DNA of 64,000 bases from positions 36,430,001 to 36,494,000 of the forward strand of contig JAIVEN010000010.1 of NCBI GenBank assembly GCA_026686845.1. Direction: 5' to 3'. Made by a program: the position numbers and the translations under genes. Below are positions 59,541-64,000 of the stretch, in pieces (position 1 is the first letter of the stretch; each line of letters begins with the position of its first letter). The notes beneath the pieces are model-generated. The model saw only the letters and a program-made list of their open reading frames with translations, searched no databases and was not told the origin of the DNA. The DNA comes from Adenanthera pavonina. Taxonomy: Eukaryota; Streptophyta; Magnoliopsida; Fabales; Fabaceae.

Positions 59541-59727
59541 TGATGTACTTTCATTCTTACTATACTAGAAAACTATTGAACCTTGAAAAAATGCCGGATC
59601 AGCTTTACCTTATATATATTATGATATATTATTATTTTCAGTGAGATTTATTATTGATATATTTATTATTAGCTTAATTTTGTTTTTTGTACAAATGGAG
59701 TCTGTTGACAAATTCTCGTGTCTGTTT

Positions 59728-59780
<53 letters not shown>

Positions 59781-62071
59781 CTTATGATGCAATTGATTCA
59801 ACAATATGAAACTTTCATTTTCTGGTTTACTTTTTCTTTACTGTCGTAGACCATGTCACTAAAGTAAAATAATTATGATATTAAAATAAAAGGTAATCAA
59901 GACGTCCCAAAAAATAAAAGCAGACACTAATTAATTAGTAATCACAAACTTTATTTGAACATTGTGCATCAAAGTGAATATTCAATCTAAAGTTTAAGAT
60001 AGCTGTAATCAACCATATAATAATATAAGAAATTGTACAATACTAAGATGTACAGCTAAGCATGAGTTAAGCAAGAAAATCTTGAGCTGAAAGTTACTTT
60101 TATAGTAATTTTAATTTTTTTTCAAAGATAAATAGTAATTCCACAGAAAATTTCTCATTAAAAAATATATTAATTTGAAGAAAAGTTTAGTAAGAAAAAT
60201 TTAAAATACAAATTGTAATATAGTAAAAAAATATAGGGAAGAGATACAAAATAAAAATAACAGTAAAATTAAGAGGCATATGGATCCAACGCAATCAGTA
60301 ATGTTTATATTATTTATATATGCTTGGCCAAAAAAATGTTATTTATATATGCATGATTTATGACTCATAAATAGTTCAATTTGTATAAATTTTATAGGTA
60401 TATAATATACGAATAGATGGACCAAAATTAATTTTGGGACTCAATATGTGTATATATGTATATTTTGCAATCAATGTACTAATTCAAAGTTGACGTCTAA
60501 CTAATTACTATAAAACGTTTGTGGTTTAGTGCTAGCTAATCCCAAGGAAACAACTTTTTTTTTTTAAATAAAAAATTACAAGTTAGATAGTTAGGCGTAT
60601 GCATACTGTTGCAATTAGACCAATTATTTTGATGCGATACTTACATTTGTAATATGATTTAGATAAAGTTCAGCATAGTTAAAAGTACTTTCTCAAAAAG
60701 ATTAGGAAGTGATTAGATGTGTATATACTTCTAATTTAATTGTTTGGACAGATTGAATGAAGTTCCCATGATACACAGACAATAATCCAAGAAACTTAGT
60801 TTATATGAGGGCATTTTCTTCCAATTCCATGTGTGTCTCTCTTTAAATTAAATTTCATAAAAACGTGGTGGTAAAAACTTTTATAAAAATTTTACACATG
60901 ACACACGTACGTATTCTCATAATTGTGGCATGAAGCAAAGTTATGTAAATTATTTCAGTTACAATGTCATTGTTGGAGGCCCCACTAGAATCTAATGATG
61001 ATATTAACAATTGAAATTTTCTCACGATTTAACTAATTTGAATCTACTTTGTATCCTCAAGAAAAAGAAATGAATCACATCACAATCTTACTGTTAGATT
61101 ATTATGAGTGAGTACAGTACTACTTAATAATGTTATTGTCTAATCACTCACAAAAATATCACATGCTTCCCGATAATGAAGGGTCTTCAATAAACATTGC
61201 CCGTATTATTATTAGCTAATTTCATTATTGATTGGGTCCCTCTTAAATTAAGTCTACACTCTAGCTAGCTAGCTACCACCTAGCTACGTGCTCAACCATA
61301 CAGCAAAAAATATGTGTTACAGCTTATAAATCCAACAATATTGAGGGTTTGGTTTTAATGATTATGTGTCGGTGAATTACGCATCCTTTAGCACAAATTG
61401 AAGTATGTGGTTAATTAATGTTGGATTTTTCATGTGGTTTTTTTTAGTTTTTTGGCCAACAAATTGAATAATGCATTATTAGCTAGGACAAAGATACAAG
61501 AGTCAAATGCCATATATACTGATTTAACAAAAATAAAAGAATGAAAGAAACAAAGGAGATCGACAAACTCATGTCCAAACTGAATGCCTTCTCTAGCTTC
61601 TTGAGTCTCCGGGTCCAAACTCATGTCCAATAGCAACACATCAGGAAGAGAGGATGGTGGTTCACTCACCCACCCCATAGGATCCATCCTCTTAGATGGG
61701 TTGATTAAAGTAGCATAATCCCTAATTACCAGTTGAGCTACTGGTCAATTCAAATCAAAATTTAAATGATCTAATCTCATATGAGTATGCTTTGCTCATT
61801 CTTAGATAAAACGAGAGGATCCCAATTTATATATATATTAATACACAATTCACTAAAATTTCATATATTATCCTAGCACAGTCTCTACCTACTGAATTAC
61901 GTGTTTATTAGTCAATTCAAATCAAAATTTAAATGATCTAATCTCATCTCAACGATCGATGAGTATGCCTTGCCTATTCTTAGATAGAAACAAATAAAGA
62001 GAATCCCAGTTTAGATCAATACACAAATTGCTAAAATTTCATACTCATATGATATCATCTGTATAGTTTTT
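59541..62071. other. AT-rich intergenic DNA, no gene seen
   Basis: Contains a compound microsatellite at about 59728-59780 (TA run, CA run, TA run). Near-duplicate segments lie at about 61740-61790 and 61914-61965 (GTCAATTCAAATCAAAATTT). No coding content recognised; the small minus-strand frame at 61430-61687 has no known relatives that I can name. Confidence 0.5.
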
Positions 62072-63269
62072 ACTACAAAAAAAAAGACCTTCAGTGACGA
62101 CTTTCGGCGGCGACTAAAAGAGTCGCCGCTGAAAATACACTTTCAGCGGCGACCTTTTTCAGTCGCCGCTGAAAGTCAGTTTTTCAGCGGCGATCAAGCG
62201 AGTCGCCACTGAAAGTTCGACTTTCAGCGGCGATTGAGCAAGTTGCCGCTGAAAGATTGACTTTCAGCGGCGATCAACTGGGTCGCCACTGAAAGTTTGC
62301 CTTTCAGCGGCGACTGAAAAGGGTCGCCGCTGAAAGTCTGTCTTTCAGTGGCGATCAAGCGAAACGCCACTGAAAGTTCGACTTTCAGCGGCGATTGAGC
62401 AATTTGCCGCTGAAAGTCAATCTTTCAGCGGCGATCAACCGAGTCGCCACTGAAAGTTCTCCTTTCAGCGGCGACTGAAAAAGGTCGCCGCTAAAAGTCA
62501 GTCTTTCAGCGGCAATTGAACAAGTTGCCGCCGAAAGTTGAACTTTCGGCGGCAACTTACTGATGTCGCCACTGAAAGTAAGACTTTCAGTGGCGACTTT
62601 TTAATGTCGCCGCTAAAGTTAATTTTGTGAATTTTTTCTATTTTCATTTTAAAAATTAATAAATGACATATTAAAATAATAATTGTGTTTTATTTATACA
62701 TTTTTATTATAAGTAATTAGATATTTAATATATATTTTATATTATCTAGTATCTTTATTTAAAGATAAAGTATTTTACTATTTTTTTATGTAAAATATTC
62801 TGGACATTTTGAAAGTATTTTATCTCTACCGGAAATTAAAGATTTGAAATGTTGAATATTGAATTCTATCTATATTTATTTTTACTTTTCCTTTTCCTTA
62901 TCCTAATTAATGAAATATGTTATTCTTATTAGGATAAATTTTTTTAATTCATAAAGGGATTGATAACTCCAAAAAAAAAATTAGGAAGATAAACTAATCC
63001 CTGATTATTTAATGTGATCAACCCTATATTTGGAGAAATTCTTATTAGGTTAATTTAATTTCTAATATTTTTAACATATAAATTAATATTAATATTATTT
63101 ATTACCAATAATAATAAATATATATGTATATAAATAAAATATTTAATGATATTAATAATTGAAAATAAAATATATGTGTATTTTTTAATAATAATATTGA
63201 TTTATAAATATATATGTGTGTATTAGTGTGTAGATAAACAATATATATTTAATATCTCATATAAAAACT

Positions 63270-63355
63270 GCAGGTGCATTTCAGCTCAACTGGCAGGAGA
63301 GTAAACACAAAGGCATTACAAGCAAGAGGTCATGGGTTCGAACCAAGGCGAACGC
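63270..63355 (+). repeat. tRNA-like promoter remnant inside the CACTA-type element
   Basis: CAGCTCAACTGGCAGGAGAG (A-box-like) and GGTCATGGGTTCGAACC (good B box) lie about 40 bp apart, as in a tRNA or tRNA-derived SINE. There is no complete cloverleaf: the 3' acceptor side is missing. It is taken as a SINE remnant captured by the transposon. Confidence 0.5.
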
Positions 63356-63369
63356 ACATTTGAAACAAA

Positions 63370-63600
63370 TATATGACGTGGCGGTGGTGACATGGGAGGT
63401 GACGTGGCGGCCGTTTGGTGGTGGTGACGTGGTGGCCGTCCGGCGGTGGTGGCTGTCCGGCGGCGATGGTGATGCGGCGGCCGCCGTCCGGCGGCGGTTG
63501 TGACGTGGCGGCCGGCGGCGGCCATCCGGAGGCGGTGGTGACGTGGCGGCCGACCGGCGGTGATGGTGACGTGGTGGGGTCCAGTGGTTGACAGAGTGAT
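63370..63600. repeat. GC-rich imperfect minisatellite
   Basis: Units of the form GGTGGTGACGTGGCGGCCGT with CCGGCGG spacers repeat irregularly about eight times. The compositional contrast with its AT-rich surroundings is sharp. Open frames here are by-products of the repeat. Confidence 0.75.
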
Positions 63601-63870
63601 GACATGGCCAAATAACTTTCAGCGGCGACTAAATGTTGTCGCCAAATGAGAAATATTTGGCGGCGACAATTTATATTTTCAGCGACAACTTTTTTCGCCA
63701 CTGAATGTCAACTTTTGGCGGCGACATTTTAATTGTCGCCAAACTTTCGGTAACGAGATTTGTGGCGGCGACATGGTGGCGACAAAAATGTCGCCGCTGA
63801 AAACTTTTGGCGGCGACATTCCTTCTTTCAGCGGCGACAAGTCGCCGCCGAAAGTCAAATTTTTTGTAGT

Positions 63871-64000
63871 TTAATTATCATCCGAAATATAAAAAAAGTA
63901 TTAAATATTACAATGTCATAATAAAAAGGGCGTGGATATCCATATGAATTCAGTGAAACGTGTCAGCAATAACATACATGCATATTTGAGCGTACTTTCA
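63871..64000. other. Right flank of the CACTA-type element to window end
   Basis: 130 bp of AT-rich sequence with nothing recognisable. Confidence 0.5.

Larger units (their letters stand above)
62072..63870. mobile_element. Non-autonomous CACTA-type (En/Spm-like) transposon (~1.8 kb)
   Basis: Ends ACTACAAAAA and TTTTTGTAGT are inverted. If extended by one base the left end reads TACTAC, so the canonical CACTA start has probably mutated (C to T). Subterminal regions 62090-62625 and 63617-63860 are packed with CTTTCAGCGGCGAC-type boxes in both orientations, as expected for binding sites of an En/Spm-like TNPA protein. The middle (62630-63260) is AT-rich. No transposase frame is present, so mobility would need a partner. 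A 3-bp target duplication could not be confirmed. Confidence 0.85.

Noticed and set aside
62090..62625. Regular GGCGAC boxes considered as a CRISPR-like array
   Set aside because: Boxes occur in both orientations, spacing and spacers are not array-like, they lie just inside transposon ends, and the genome is a plant's.
63316..63701. Minus-strand frames rich in Pro/His/Thr
   Set aside because: Translation of the GC-rich minisatellite in the CACTA-type element, open in two frames at once.

Overview
This is nuclear DNA from a flowering plant, most likely a eudicot. It is AT-rich, has multi-exon genes with short GT-AG introns, and carries plant-type transposons: a Sirevirus-type Copia element, LTRs of a related family, hAT and Mutator-like MITEs, a CACTA-type element, an RTE-type LINE end and a tRNA-derived SINE. 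I cannot name the species. No bacterial or phage genes, CRISPR arrays, rRNA genes or intact tRNA genes were seen.

Three host genes can be modelled exon by exon. (1) 20585-15584 on the minus strand is a nine-exon gene for a 221-residue secretory-pathway membrane protein of a family that I recognise as conserved in plants but cannot name. (2) 51706-54906 on the plus strand is a seven-exon WNK4/WNK5-type kinase of 593 residues. One of its introns appears to need a GC donor. (3) 55643-57401 on the plus strand is a three-exon gene of the 2-oxoglutarate/Fe(II)-dioxygenase fold. Its usual iron-binding motif is not visible. A broken three-exon fragment of an asparagine synthetase gene lies at 41141-41591.

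Layout: 1-15583 is mostly non-coding, with a 415-bp unit repeated three times (6761-7968) and a separate 130-bp direct repeat. The minus-strand gene follows, with a LINE 3' end in its third intron. 21165-27112 is a repeat cluster: a TIR-like element, two head-to-tail Sirevirus-type LTRs in reverse orientation, and a 232-bp tandem duplication. 27279-38946 is a complete-length but dead Sirevirus-type element (LTRs of 1660 and 1661 bp, ACCAC target duplication, PBS, PPT, gag-pol frame, envelope-like frame), interrupted in pol by a hAT-type MITE. 39-51 kb holds the asparagine synthetase remnant, another hAT-type MITE, a low-copy TIR-like element and a SINE. The kinase and dioxygenase-like genes follow. 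The end holds a Mutator-like MITE with a perfect 9-bp target duplication and a CACTA-type element dense in GGCGAC repeats.

The host genes show no sign of working together as a pathway. I found no convincing new multi-gene system. The most informative observations are the decay pattern of the retroelement (15 premature stops and no frameshift in gag-pol), the dense CAGACGAA/AATTCGAATT motif arrays shared by two LTR families and the pol-env gap, the possible GC-AG intron in the kinase, and the dioxygenase-fold protein without its metal site.
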